Below the pieces are notes generated by a model. The model was not told the origin of the DNA. It was given only the letters and a program-made list of their open reading frames with translations, and did not search any database. Shown here one piece after another: positions 1 through 7,133 of a DNA stretch of 8,161 nucleotides. This stretch comes from Sphingobacterium thalpophilum (GTDB lineage Bacteria > Bacteroidota > Bacteroidia > Flavobacteriales > Flavobacteriaceae), in assembly GCA_943325255.2 (NCBI GenBank), contig CALPOS020000087.1, positions 1 through 8,161 on the forward strand, in the 5' to 3' direction. A program made the position numbers and the translations under genes. The stretch's first letter is position 1. Each line of letters starts with the position of its first letter.

Positions 1-40
1 ACATCATAGGACGCAGCACAGTACATTCTGAAGATTAGGA

Positions 41-143
41 GCCGAGAACCTGCTATCCGTTCTTATCTTTTGTGCCACCCGAGCCTCGGCGAACTGAAGA
101 AGTAAACAATGGCACAAAAGGATAACCACTGCTATCAGGGCTA
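41..143. repeat. Self-complementary intergenic element (possible structured RNA or dispersed flavobacterial repeat)
   Basis: Several nested complementary segments lie in a gene-free stretch. The longest is a perfect 11-base arm: 67-77 (CTTTTGTGCCA) pairs with 110-120 (TGGCACAAAAG). Outside it, 54-58 (TATCC) can pair with 120-124 (GGATA), and 49-52 (CCTG) with 136-139 (CAGG). Inside the loop, 79-82 (CCGA) and 86-89 (TCGG) can form a small GC-rich hairpin, while 41-46 (GCCGAG) is an alternative partner for 85-90 (CTCGGC). Pairing is read directly from the sequence. The layout (CTGCTATCC, long arm, variable loop, returning arm, GGAT, then CTATCAGGGCTA) resembles an element I recall as common between genes in Flavobacterium genomes; that is memory and was not checked. 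No T-run follows either side, so it is not a classical terminator. The rest of 1-203 shows no recognisable gene. Bases 3-38 are open and end in TAG, but are too short to assign as the tail of an upstream gene. Confidence 0.6.
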
Positions 144-203
144 GGCATTCGATTCCAATAGAACAACATTTTATCAATCGCATTAATTGACTATTTTTAC
201 CAT

Positions 204-830
204 ATGAAATGGCTTACCAGTTTATTCACCTCACAAAAAACAACGGACAATACTGACGACATGAGCAAAAAGTTTTTAATCGTTGGCCTAGGCAACATCG
301 GCGCTGAATATGTCAATACACGCCATAATATTGGATTCAAAATACTTGACTTTTTAGCGCGTAAAGAAGCTATAGATTTTGAAACTGTAAAATTAGGTTC
401 GCTTGCAGAATACAAATTCAAAGGCAGAACTTTCTTATTATTAAAGCCCAACACGTACATGAATCTCAGTGGAAAAGCAGTTCAATATTGGATGGATAAA
501 GAGAAAATTCCGTTAGAAAATATTATGGTGATTACAGACGACTTAAATCTGGCCTTTGGCACGATTCGCATTCGATTGAAAGGAAGCGACGGTGGACATA
601 ACGGTTTGAAAAACATCAGCATTGTATTAAATACACAAAACTATACGCGTTTTCGATTTGGCATTAGTGACGAATTCAAAAAAGGCCAGCAAGTGAACTA
701 TGTATTAGGAGAATGGGGCGATGATGAAAAAGCCAAGCTGCCTGAACGATTAGAACTCGCTTCTGAAATTATCAAATCATTCGGTACCGCAGGAATAGAA
801 AACACCATGTCTAATTTTAACGGAAAATAA
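204..830 (+). CDS. pth: Peptidyl-tRNA hydrolase
   Basis: Hydrolyses the ester bond between peptide and tRNA in peptidyl-tRNAs that drop off the ribosome, recycling tRNA in the cytoplasm. The 208-residue product carries the bacterial Pth signatures: GLGNIG at 28-33 (Asn31), TRHN at 39-42 with the catalytic His41, KPNTYMNLSG at 81-90, TDDLNL at 111-116 whose Asp112 matches the His-activating aspartate, and GGHNGLKNI at 130-138 whose Asn133 matches the substrate-binding asparagine. All expected catalytic and binding residues are present. The family core begins near Met20 (position 261). The 19 residues before it form a short lysine- and threonine-rich extension that I recall as usual in flavobacterial Pth, so the upstream ATG is kept; a start at 261 is the alternative. 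There is no Shine-Dalgarno sequence. No convincing promoter lies directly upstream (TATTTTTA at 192-199 is too close to the ATG and lacks a partner), so transcription may come from farther upstream. The lipoprotein gene follows closely. Confidence 0.96.
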   Translation: MKWLTSLFTSQKTTDNTDDMSKKFLIVGLGNIGAEYVNTRHNIGFKILDFLARKEAIDFETVKLGSLAEYKFKGRTFLLLKPNTYMNLSGKAVQYWMDKEKIPLENIMVITDDLNLAFGTIRIRLKGSDGGHNGLKNISIVLNTQNYTRFRFGISDEFKKGQQVNYVLGEWGDDEKAKLPERLELASEIIKSFGTAGIENTMSNFNGK

Positions 831-903
831 TATGAAATTAAAGATTATTACATCAGTTCGCATTGCAGGCTCGGGTAACGAAGATCACAATAAATATTCT
901 CGC

Positions 904-1425
904 ATGAGTAAAAAAGTAAGCGTATTCATAATGCTTTTGATTTTGGCGTCCTGTAGCTCTAAGAAAAACACCACGGCTTTGAGCGCCTCGCTCACTTCGG
1001 CATGTCCAAAAGATGGAGATTGCAAAATCGAGGTTTTTGATAAGAAAAGTATGGTGGTTAAAACAACAGAAACAAGCAGTTTGCACTATGAATTAGAAGA
1101 AAGCACTTCTAAAAAAGTGGTAAAATACACGTACAACAGAAAGGTCAAAGGCGATATTCAAGATGCATCCTATCGTGAAGAAATTGTTTTCGAAATCAAC
1201 TCCGATGTTGAAGAATCAGCCTTTGTCGACGAATCATTGCAAGATGTACAACTTCTTTTCGGAAGATTCTGCTACTGCAAAGGGCAGACAGGGTACTATA
1301 AAATAGATAGTGGTTCACTTCGCATTTCAAAAAATAAAGAAACGAAAACGACACAAATTAATTTGGCCTTTAAAACTAATAAAGTTCCACAGATAATAGA
1401 AGCAATTACAATTGCTTTAAAATAA
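904..1425 (+). CDS. Small lipoprotein of unknown function
   Basis: From ATG 904 this encodes 173 residues beginning with a lipoprotein signal peptide: MSKK, then a hydrophobic run, then a lipobox LASC with Cys17 as the lipidation site. The protein is therefore probably exported and anchored to a membrane. The frame is open back to an ATG at 832, two bases after the pth stop, but that start would put 24 polar residues before the signal peptide, so 904 is preferred. The mature part is about 155 residues, rich in Lys, Glu, Ser and Thr, with alternating hydrophobic patterning that suggests beta strands. It has two cysteine pairs, Cys34/Cys40 (CPKDGDC) and Cys123/Cys125 (FCYC), which could form disulfides in the periplasm. 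I recognise no domain and propose no function. It probably shares a transcript with pth, since no terminator lies between them, and it ends at the convergent terminator 1427-1455. Confidence 0.8.
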   Translation: MSKKVSVFIMLLILASCSSKKNTTALSASLTSACPKDGDCKIEVFDKKSMVVKTTETSSLHYELEESTSKKVVKYTYNRKVKGDIQDASYREEIVFEINSDVEESAFVDESLQDVQLLFGRFCYCKGQTGYYKIDSGSLRISKNKETKTTQINLAFKTNKVPQIIEAITIALK

Positions 1426-1426
1426 A

Positions 1427-1455
1427 AAGAGCCGCCAGTAAAACTAGCGGCTCTT
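1427..1455 (-). terminator. Convergent intrinsic terminator
   Basis: A perfect 9-base stem pairs 1427-1435 (AAGAGCCGC) with 1447-1455 (GCGGCTCTT), with two more pairs possible inside after one mismatch. Read on the minus strand, the stem is followed by TTTTTATTTTA, a good U-tract, so it should end transcription of the metalloprotease gene at 1476-4154. On the plus strand it is followed by CGGTTATATC, a poor U-tract, so termination of the lipoprotein transcript may be weaker or rely on the A-rich/T-rich symmetry of the stem base. It fills most of the 50-base gap between the two converging stop codons. Confidence 0.85.
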
Positions 1456-1475
1456 CGGTTATATCAATAAAGTAG

Positions 1476-4154
1476 TTACTGAACTACGATCCGTTTCACC
1501 ATTTTCTTATCGCCATCTGTAATTGTAACAAGATAAATTCCAGCTTGAGCATTCTCTAGTTTTATCTTCTCATTGAAAAGTCCAGCATTAGTATAAGACT
1601 TATTTAATATCACTCTTCCGCTAATATCATGGACAACGATTCCTATTTTGCCACTTGAATTGGAACTAAATTGAATGGTAAAATTGCTGTCATTTGGATT
1701 TGGATATAAAGCAAAATCTTCAAATTCAAAACTATCATTCGCTAATACTAACGTTTGAGAGCAAACTTCTAAAGCAATCGAATTAATAGTTCCTGTGCTT
1801 CCGGTAACAGCGTCTCTAAATCCAAACTGCCAGTTCCCTTGTGGGTTGAAACCATTAAAAGAATCTAAATTTAATGGTGCTGGTTTATAGGTACCAGTTG
1901 TTGGGCTACCACAAGTTAGAACGCTTCCTTGAGAATCAAATGTTACATTCATATCAGCGCTGCCTGTGCACTGTTGACTAAAATAGGTTGAAATACTACC
2001 GCCAGGTCTAATCACCGCCATAATCAAGTTTTGAAGATTTGGATGCGTTGCATTAATGGTAAAATTAACATCGCTGATCGTCCCCGCTGTTGGAACATTT
2101 ATTTGTTTGACCGTATAACCGCTAGCGCCATCTGGCAAACTAAATGGTGTTGAAAAGTTGTATGTCTCACAGGTGTTTACTATTTGATAACCGATATTAA
2201 ACGTTCGCGAGTTTACCGCATAAAAAACATTTCCAACTGCTTCAATAAGAATTCTACAATTTTGCGAAGTGACATCTGGAGCTACGATATTTTCACTTCC
2301 GTCATTAGCTGTATTTTCTGCAAGTACATAAGGAAAAGTTACACCTCCATCGATAGACAACTTAATGTTTACAAGCGATGTGTTTATATTATTTGCTGTA
2401 GTTCCAGCAACATCCCAAGTTACTGTTTGTGATGAATTTCGCAACCAAGCAGTTGGTGTACTTTGAGACGTCACTTTGAATGGTCCAACATTAGCAAAGG
2501 TCAAGTTCATCGTATTACGACCTGTTTGTCCACCCAATGGACTTCTATTATCTCGAACAGTAAGTGAAAAAATCATAGTTCTCGCCACATTCGGAACCAC
2601 TTCCCAAGTCGGGGTCAAATTATTTGCCAATACACTTGAGAATGTTGGGAAAAATCTTTGAGGAACATTTGAAGGGTTTCGAGATCTAAAATTTGGACCG
2701 CTAGTACTAGTTGGAACTGGTGGTTGTGCAGACAATTGATTATTAAATTGCTCCCAGCAATACGTTAATGCGTCGTTATCGACGTCAGATGCAGTGCCAG
2801 TCAAAACAAAAGCAGTTCCAAAAGGAATTGTATAATCAAGACCTGCATCTGTAACTGGTGGAGTATTTCCATTGGCAACTGCTGCAGCGCAATTGGCTGA
2901 TCCGTTAATCAAAGTAAACATTTGAAGCATACTTCTTGTATGAAAATACGAGTCAGAGTTATTTTGAACATCGTCGGGTGCACACAAACCTGCATAAGCC
3001 ATAATTGTACTTCCGCTTCCGGGTTCGTATGCAGAGCTAGCAGATTGATTTCCGCTACATCCTCCTTGATCACTGTTGAATGTGTGATTTGCCCCAAACT
3101 GGTGTCCCATTTCATGAGCGACATAGTCAATGTCATATGGGTCACCCACTGGAGCAAATGAACCAGTTACGCCTCGGGCCTTTGTGCTATTATTACATAC
3201 ACAACCTAAAGATGCCACTCCGCCGCCGCCAGTACTGCAGACATGTCCAATATCGTAGTTTGCATTTCCAATGATATTGTCAACTTGTGTTTGGTTTTGA
3301 TCTAGCAATATAAAACCTGCATTATTGTTATCATAACTATCAGAAGTGATATTAATTATGCTTTCATTATTAGCAATAATTTGCATTGTTAAGGACATAT
3401 CCTTTTCGTATACTCCATTAACCCTAGTCATAGTAACATTCATAGCGGCAAGAACTGCAGCTTTTTTCTGCGCTAATGTTCCGCTTCCAACTCCAGCTGC
3501 TGCAACATGAAATGCGGCATATTCTATGGTACAAGCGATCGCCAAACGATAGGTTTTAAATAAACTATTGTCTGCTCTAAACAGGGGTAAGTTTGAAGGT
3601 TCTTCCTCAGAAATATCAAGCGATTCACCTGTTGTACCACATTCAAACTGTCTGCTTCTTGTTAAACTTGATTTACTGTAAACCATATAATTCTTTAAGT
3701 CCTTTGAATATGGGTCAATATATGAAGTTCCATTTCTGCCTGAAAATGTCATAGTATGCAATCCAAAAATAGTGGTGCTAAATCTTATCATTGCCGTCTT
3801 ATCTTCAATTCCTAATCCAATATAAGATTGTATTTCTGGATGTCTCGCCGCTAATTCTGGATGCAAGATTGAGGCTTCGTAGATCTTAAAGTTTTGAATT
3901 TCTCCCTGTGGATTTGGAAATGGTAGTATAACACTAGATTCTTGACCAACTACATTTCTGGAAGGTGCGGTAGCCAGCTTTTCTCTTAAAGCCTCCATAT
4001 TAAGAGTATATAACAAGAATTCTGAAGGATGTGATTCTCTTGCTAAGACCTGCGATGTTACCTCGTCATTAGTAATTTTTTCCCAAATAGAATTCTGAGA
4101 AAATGACATACTACTGGTCAAAAGAACTACAATTAAGAGTAGATTTTTTTTCAT
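1476..4154 (-). CDS. Secreted reprolysin-like zinc metalloprotease with P domain and T9SS sorting domain (downstream paralog)
   Basis: An 892-residue secreted protease. Residues 1-20 are a Sec signal peptide (MKK, hydrophobic core, cleavage near SFS-Q). A propeptide of about 175 residues follows, ending near RADN (193-196), with a cysteine in FECGT (Cys172). The catalytic domain (about 200-425) has the extended zinc motif HEMGHQFGANH at 347-357: His347, His351 and His357 bind zinc and Glu348 is the catalytic base. The Met-turn is STIMAYAG with Met385. This is the metzincin pattern of reprolysin-like (M12B-type) enzymes. Next come a PKD/Ig-like module (about 430-555, TPPVTDAG and YCWEQ), a second beta-sandwich (about 557-655), a proprotein-convertase P domain (about 660-800), and a type A T9SS sorting domain (YPNP at 817-820 to the end, with GIYLVTITDG near 872). 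It is expected to cross the outer membrane by T9SS and act on external protein. It is a tandem paralog of the gene at 4237-6921. Specific substrate is unknown. Confidence 0.93.
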   Translation of the reverse strand: MKKNLLLIVVLLTSSMSFSQNSIWEKITNDEVTSQVLARESHPSEFLLYTLNMEALREKLATAPSRNVVGQESSVILPFPNPQGEIQNFKIYEASILHPELAARHPEIQSYIGLGIEDKTAMIRFSTTIFGLHTMTFSGRNGTSYIDPYSKDLKNYMVYSKSSLTRSRQFECGTTGESLDISEEEPSNLPLFRADNSLFKTYRLAIACTIEYAAFHVAAAGVGSGTLAQKKAAVLAAMNVTMTRVNGVYEKDMSLTMQIIANNESIINITSDSYDNNNAGFILLDQNQTQVDNIIGNANYDIGHVCSTGGGGVASLGCVCNNSTKARGVTGSFAPVGDPYDIDYVAHEMGHQFGANHTFNSDQGGCSGNQSASSAYEPGSGSTIMAYAGLCAPDDVQNNSDSYFHTRSMLQMFTLINGSANCAAAVANGNTPPVTDAGLDYTIPFGTAFVLTGTASDVDNDALTYCWEQFNNQLSAQPPVPTSTSGPNFRSRNPSNVPQRFFPTFSSVLANNLTPTWEVVPNVARTMIFSLTVRDNRSPLGGQTGRNTMNLTFANVGPFKVTSQSTPTAWLRNSSQTVTWDVAGTTANNINTSLVNIKLSIDGGVTFPYVLAENTANDGSENIVAPDVTSQNCRILIEAVGNVFYAVNSRTFNIGYQIVNTCETYNFSTPFSLPDGASGYTVKQINVPTAGTISDVNFTINATHPNLQNLIMAVIRPGGSISTYFSQQCTGSADMNVTFDSQGSVLTCGSPTTGTYKPAPLNLDSFNGFNPQGNWQFGFRDAVTGSTGTINSIALEVCSQTLVLANDSFEFEDFALYPNPNDSNFTIQFSSNSSGKIGIVVHDISGRVILNKSYTNAGLFNEKIKLENAQAGIYLVTITDGDKKMVKRIVVQ

Positions 4155-4185
4155 GGTTATTTTTAATAATTTAGTTAATAGGCCC

Positions 4186-4218
4186 CAAATATAAGATTTT
4201 CCTAAAAAAACGCTCCAA
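4186..4218 (-). promoter_or_regulatory. Bacteroidota-type promoter for the downstream metalloprotease gene
   Basis: On the minus strand a TTG (4216-4218) is followed by 22 bases and then TATATTTG (4186-4193), a full match to the Bacteroidota -7 consensus TAnnTTTG; the spacing lies within the 17-23 range described for Flavobacterium johnsoniae. The ATG of the gene at 4154 is 31 bases beyond the -7 element, which leaves a short A/T-rich leader with no Shine-Dalgarno sequence. The TTG lies in the loop and first stem base of the preceding gene's terminator. This suggests that the downstream protease gene is transcribed independently of the upstream copy. Confidence 0.7.
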
Positions 4219-4227
4219 TAAGGAGCG
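4204..4227 (-). terminator. Intrinsic terminator of the upstream metalloprotease gene
   Basis: The 6-base stem pairs 4211-4216 (CGCTCC) with 4222-4227 (GGAGCG) around a 5-base loop, and on the minus strand it is followed directly by seven T residues (complement of 4204-4210). It starts 10 bases after the stop codon of the gene at 4237-6921. The other flank is also T-rich on the plus strand, so it could work in both directions, though no plus-strand gene runs into it. Confidence 0.85.
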
Positions 4228-4236
4228 CTTTTTTAT

Positions 4237-6921
4237 TTAGTTTACGTTAATTTTCCTAACCATTTTCTTACTTCCATCGGTTATTCTGACCAAATAAAGC
4301 CCTGATTGCACACCTCTCAATTCTATATTTTCACTAAACACACCGCTATTCTCGTATTCTTTGTCAAAAATCATTCTGCCTTCAATATCAAAAACTTCAA
4401 CCTTTACATTAGAGGAAGAATTTGAATTAAATTGAATTGCAAAAGTACCATTGTTCGGATTTGGATACAATGCAAAATCTTCAAATGAAAAAGTTTCATT
4501 TACCAACGGCACTAATGTTTGCGTGCATACTTCTAAATCTATTGAATTTATTGTTCCTGTATTCCCCGCCACAACATCTTTAAACCCAAACTGCCAGTTA
4601 CCTTGTTGGTTAAAGCTTGCAAATGTATCTAGGTTCAAACTTGCTGGCTTATACACCCCAGCAGTAGGGCTTGCGCATGTTAGAACACTTCCTTGTGCAT
4701 CAAAAGTCACATTCATATCGGCACTTCCTGTGCACTGTTGATTAAAATAAGTAGACAAAGAACCACCAGGTCTAATCACAGCCATCACTAAATTTTGAAG
4801 ATTAGGATGTGTAGCATTAATTGTAAAATTAACATCACTAATTGTCCCAGCAGTTGGAACATTTATTTGTTTTACAGTATAACTATTCGATCCATCTGGT
4901 AAGCTAAATGGAGTTGAAAAGCTATAAGTATTGCATGTATTAACTATTTGATAACCGATATAAAATGATTTTGAATTAATTGCAAAATAACGATTACCAG
5001 TAGGCTCAACCAACACTCTACAAGTTTGCGATGCGGGAGTACTTGGAACAGTAATAGTCTCATTACCGTCATTTGCCGTGTCAGTTGCCAAAGTATAAGG
5101 GAATGTCACTCCTCCATCTAGAGAGAGTTTAATATTTACGTTTGTTGAACCCGGCAAGCTAGTCGTATTATTTACGTCCCAAGTTATGCTTTGAGAGGAA
5201 CCTGCCGTCCATGAAACTCCTGTTGTGCTCTGAGAAGTAACAACAAAAGGCCCTGCCCCTGTAGGAGCTGTCGAAGCATTATAAGGAACTCTTGAAGTGA
5301 CATTAACTTCGTCTGTATTAGTTTGTGCGCCAACAACATTGTTATCCCTGACCGTCACAGAAAATTTCAACGTACGAGCTACTGTAGAGACAGATTCCCA
5401 CATGGTACTCAATGTTCCTGCTAATACCTTCGACGAATCTGGCATACTTCTAACACCTGTTGATTTTGGGATGAAAGATCTGAAATTTGGACCGCTCGTT
5501 TTTGTCGGTGAAGCCACTGAATTTGCCCCAGTAGCACCTGAACCAGCACTATTATTTTGCTCCCAACAATACGAAAGTGTATCACTTTCGGCATCAGACG
5601 CAATGGCGGTCAAGGTATAGGGAGTTCCTGAAGGAACAATAAAATCTTCTCCAGCATTAACAACGGGAGGAGTATTGATAATTGGTGTGCTGACCGGACA
5701 GGTTTTACTGCTTAAATTAGTTTGCACCTGCAAAATACTTCTGTAGGTAAAGTAAGCGTCCGAATTACTCTGAACATCATAACTTGTTATACCCGCATAA
5801 CCCATGATTGTTGAGCCACTTCCGGGTTCAACATTCGTTCCTGAACCTTCAGAATTGTGTGAAAAAGTATGCGTCGCTCCTAGCTGATGCCCCATTTCGT
5901 GAATTACATAATCAATGTCAAAAGTATCTCCTTCTGGCATATTATTAGAGGGTGCCGTGTAAGCACTTCCTTTTCCTGTTCCGCAAACACAGCCTATGCA
6001 ACCCGCATTTCCACCACCACCTGTTGCACCAAACAAATGGCCAATATCATAATTTGCTTCTCCAATAATACTGGTCAGCGTTGATTGCAATTGATCGTTC
6101 CAGTTATTAATACCTGAAGCAGCTGAATATGGGTCTGTACTCGCATTGGTATAAACTACCAAATCATTATTGGCTATGATATTCAAATGCAACGCCATGT
6201 CCTTTTCAAAAATGCCATTTACTCGGGTCATTGTGGCATTCATTCCTGCTAACGCACCAGCAATAGTTCCTCCGAAATAAGCACCATATTCTCCTGTACA
6301 AGACAAAGCCAATCGCATCGTTTTATAGGTTTGATTATCAGCCCTACTGGCAATCGCGCTCTCATTAAGCAAATCGTCACTTAAGCGCTGTTCTACAGTT
6401 CCGCAATTAAAAGGAAGTCTCGTAGTATTTCTAGTTCGAGAATCAAAAAATACATAAACAGTATGATCTTTCGTGAATGGCTCTATAAACTCCGTTCCAC
6501 TATCAGCTCTAAAAACGACCGTTTGAACTCCATCAGGAGACAAACTAAAGTTGATCCTTGCCGTTTTGTCTTCGATACCTTTTCCGATATAGGCTCTAAT
6601 TTCAGGAAATTGAGCTTGCAATTCTGGTGCAAAATTTGAATTTTCCCATACCAAGAATTTTTCCAATTCGCCCAAGCTATTTGGAAATTCTATCTCAACG
6701 CCAGGATTTCCAGATAGTTTATCTGAAACATCTCTTAATGAGTGCTTTAGCGATGCAAGGTCAACGCTATATAAAGCTTGATTTTCTGAATAAGAAGTGC
6801 TTCTTATTATGTTTGTTTCTTCGATGTTATCTACGTTAGATTTCATCCAAATTTGTTTCTTTTGTCCGTACAATTGCACTGCTGAAAGCAGAACTACGAA
6901 TACTAGTAGCGATTTTTTCAT
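4237..6921 (-). CDS. Secreted reprolysin-like zinc metalloprotease with P domain and T9SS sorting domain (upstream paralog)
   Basis: An 894-residue paralog of the protease at 1476-4154 with the same domain order. A signal peptide covers about 1-20 (cleavage near LYG-Q). The propeptide runs to RADN at 193-196 and contains Cys173 in FNCGT. The catalytic domain has the zinc motif HEMGHQLGATH at 341-351 (His341, His345 and His351 as ligands, Glu342 as base) and a Met-turn STIMGYAG with Met373. A glycine-rich segment with Cys308, Cys311 and Cys313 lies about 30 residues before the zinc site. Then come a PKD/Ig-like module (about 416-545), a linker longer than in its paralog (near 543-557), a second beta-sandwich (about 558-656), a P domain (661-804) and a T9SS type A sorting domain (YPNP at 819-822, GLYLVRITDG at 874-883). 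It is predicted to be exported to the surface or medium and to degrade protein; substrate unknown. All catalytic residues are intact, so neither copy looks like a pseudogene. Confidence 0.93.
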   Translation of the reverse strand: MKKSLLVFVVLLSAVQLYGQKKQIWMKSNVDNIEETNIIRSTSYSENQALYSVDLASLKHSLRDVSDKLSGNPGVEIEFPNSLGELEKFLVWENSNFAPELQAQFPEIRAYIGKGIEDKTARINFSLSPDGVQTVVFRADSGTEFIEPFTKDHTVYVFFDSRTRNTTRLPFNCGTVEQRLSDDLLNESAIASRADNQTYKTMRLALSCTGEYGAYFGGTIAGALAGMNATMTRVNGIFEKDMALHLNIIANNDLVVYTNASTDPYSAASGINNWNDQLQSTLTSIIGEANYDIGHLFGATGGGGNAGCIGCVCGTGKGSAYTAPSNNMPEGDTFDIDYVIHEMGHQLGATHTFSHNSEGSGTNVEPGSGSTIMGYAGITSYDVQSNSDAYFTYRSILQVQTNLSSKTCPVSTPIINTPPVVNAGEDFIVPSGTPYTLTAIASDAESDTLSYCWEQNNSAGSGATGANSVASPTKTSGPNFRSFIPKSTGVRSMPDSSKVLAGTLSTMWESVSTVARTLKFSVTVRDNNVVGAQTNTDEVNVTSRVPYNASTAPTGAGPFVVTSQSTTGVSWTAGSSQSITWDVNNTTSLPGSTNVNIKLSLDGGVTFPYTLATDTANDGNETITVPSTPASQTCRVLVEPTGNRYFAINSKSFYIGYQIVNTCNTYSFSTPFSLPDGSNSYTVKQINVPTAGTISDVNFTINATHPNLQNLVMAVIRPGGSLSTYFNQQCTGSADMNVTFDAQGSVLTCASPTAGVYKPASLNLDTFASFNQQGNWQFGFKDVVAGNTGTINSIDLEVCTQTLVPLVNETFSFEDFALYPNPNNGTFAIQFNSNSSSNVKVEVFDIEGRMIFDKEYENSGVFSENIELRGVQSGLYLVRITDGSKKMVRKINVN

Positions 6922-6944
6922 TTTACTGGTTTGTTAATGGTGCG

Positions 6945-6980
6945 CTAAAATACTACTTGTTTTGAACTTAGTTCTATCAA
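6945..6980 (-). promoter_or_regulatory. Weak candidate promoter for the upstream metalloprotease gene
   Basis: The minus strand has TATTTTAG at 6945-6952, which matches five of the six fixed positions of TAnnTTTG, 23 bases before the ATG. A TTG at 6978-6980 lies 25 bases upstream of it, slightly beyond the usual spacing. The position relative to the start resembles that of the clearer promoter of the downstream paralog, but the match is imperfect. The divergent region 6922-7133 is otherwise AT-rich and shows no gene, hairpin terminator or recognised operator. Confidence 0.35.
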
Positions 6981-7105
6981 TACTTGATATTTAACAATTT
7001 TGTCTGTCATTTTTTCTAATCTCCTTAAACTTATTCGATTTAGATTGCATTTTTGCGATAATTGTCAAACTCAAAATCATTTTATTAAATATCCATTCTA
7101 AAGTT

Positions 7106-7113
7106 TAAATTTG
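7106..7113 (+). promoter_or_regulatory. Candidate -7 promoter element for ribF
   Basis: TAAATTTG is an exact match to the Bacteroidota -7 consensus TAnnTTTG and lies 20 bases before the ribF start codon. No TTG lies 17-23 bases upstream of it (the nearest, at 7062-7064, is 41 bases away), so the -33 part is missing or degenerate. If used, the transcript leader would be only about 12-16 bases. I see no FMN riboswitch: the region upstream is too short and too AT-rich to hold that fold. Confidence 0.45.
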
Positions 7114-7133
7114 TCTCAACTAAAATTACTCTT

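Noticed and set aside
3..38. Possible tail of an upstream plus-strand gene ending in TAG at 36-38
   Set aside because: Eleven codons are too few to recognise, and other frames are equally uninformative.
192..199. TATTTTTA as a -7 promoter element for pth
   Set aside because: It lies only four bases before the ATG, lacks the final G of the consensus and has no TTG at suitable spacing.
197..460. Minus-strand frame of 87 codons opposite the start of pth
   Set aside because: It overlaps conserved Pth motifs on the other strand and shows no domain of its own.
853..1086. Minus-strand frame of 77 codons opposite the lipoprotein gene
   Set aside because: The plus-strand frame has a clear lipoprotein signal and lipobox; the minus-strand peptide has no recognisable feature.
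2184..6839. Several plus-strand open frames of 60-107 codons inside the two protease genes
   Set aside because: They lie wholly inside strong minus-strand genes with complete domain sets, have no recognisable motifs or promoters, and are best read as antisense shadows.
1476..6921. Protease pair as a toxin, defence or mobile cassette
   Set aside because: Both genes are ordinary secreted flavobacterial metalloproteases with T9SS signals; no transposase, integrase, flanking repeats or immunity-type gene is present.
6922..7133. FMN riboswitch before ribF
   Set aside because: The 212-base divergent region is AT-rich, shows no conserved multi-stem fold, and the best promoter core leaves a leader far too short for a riboswitch.
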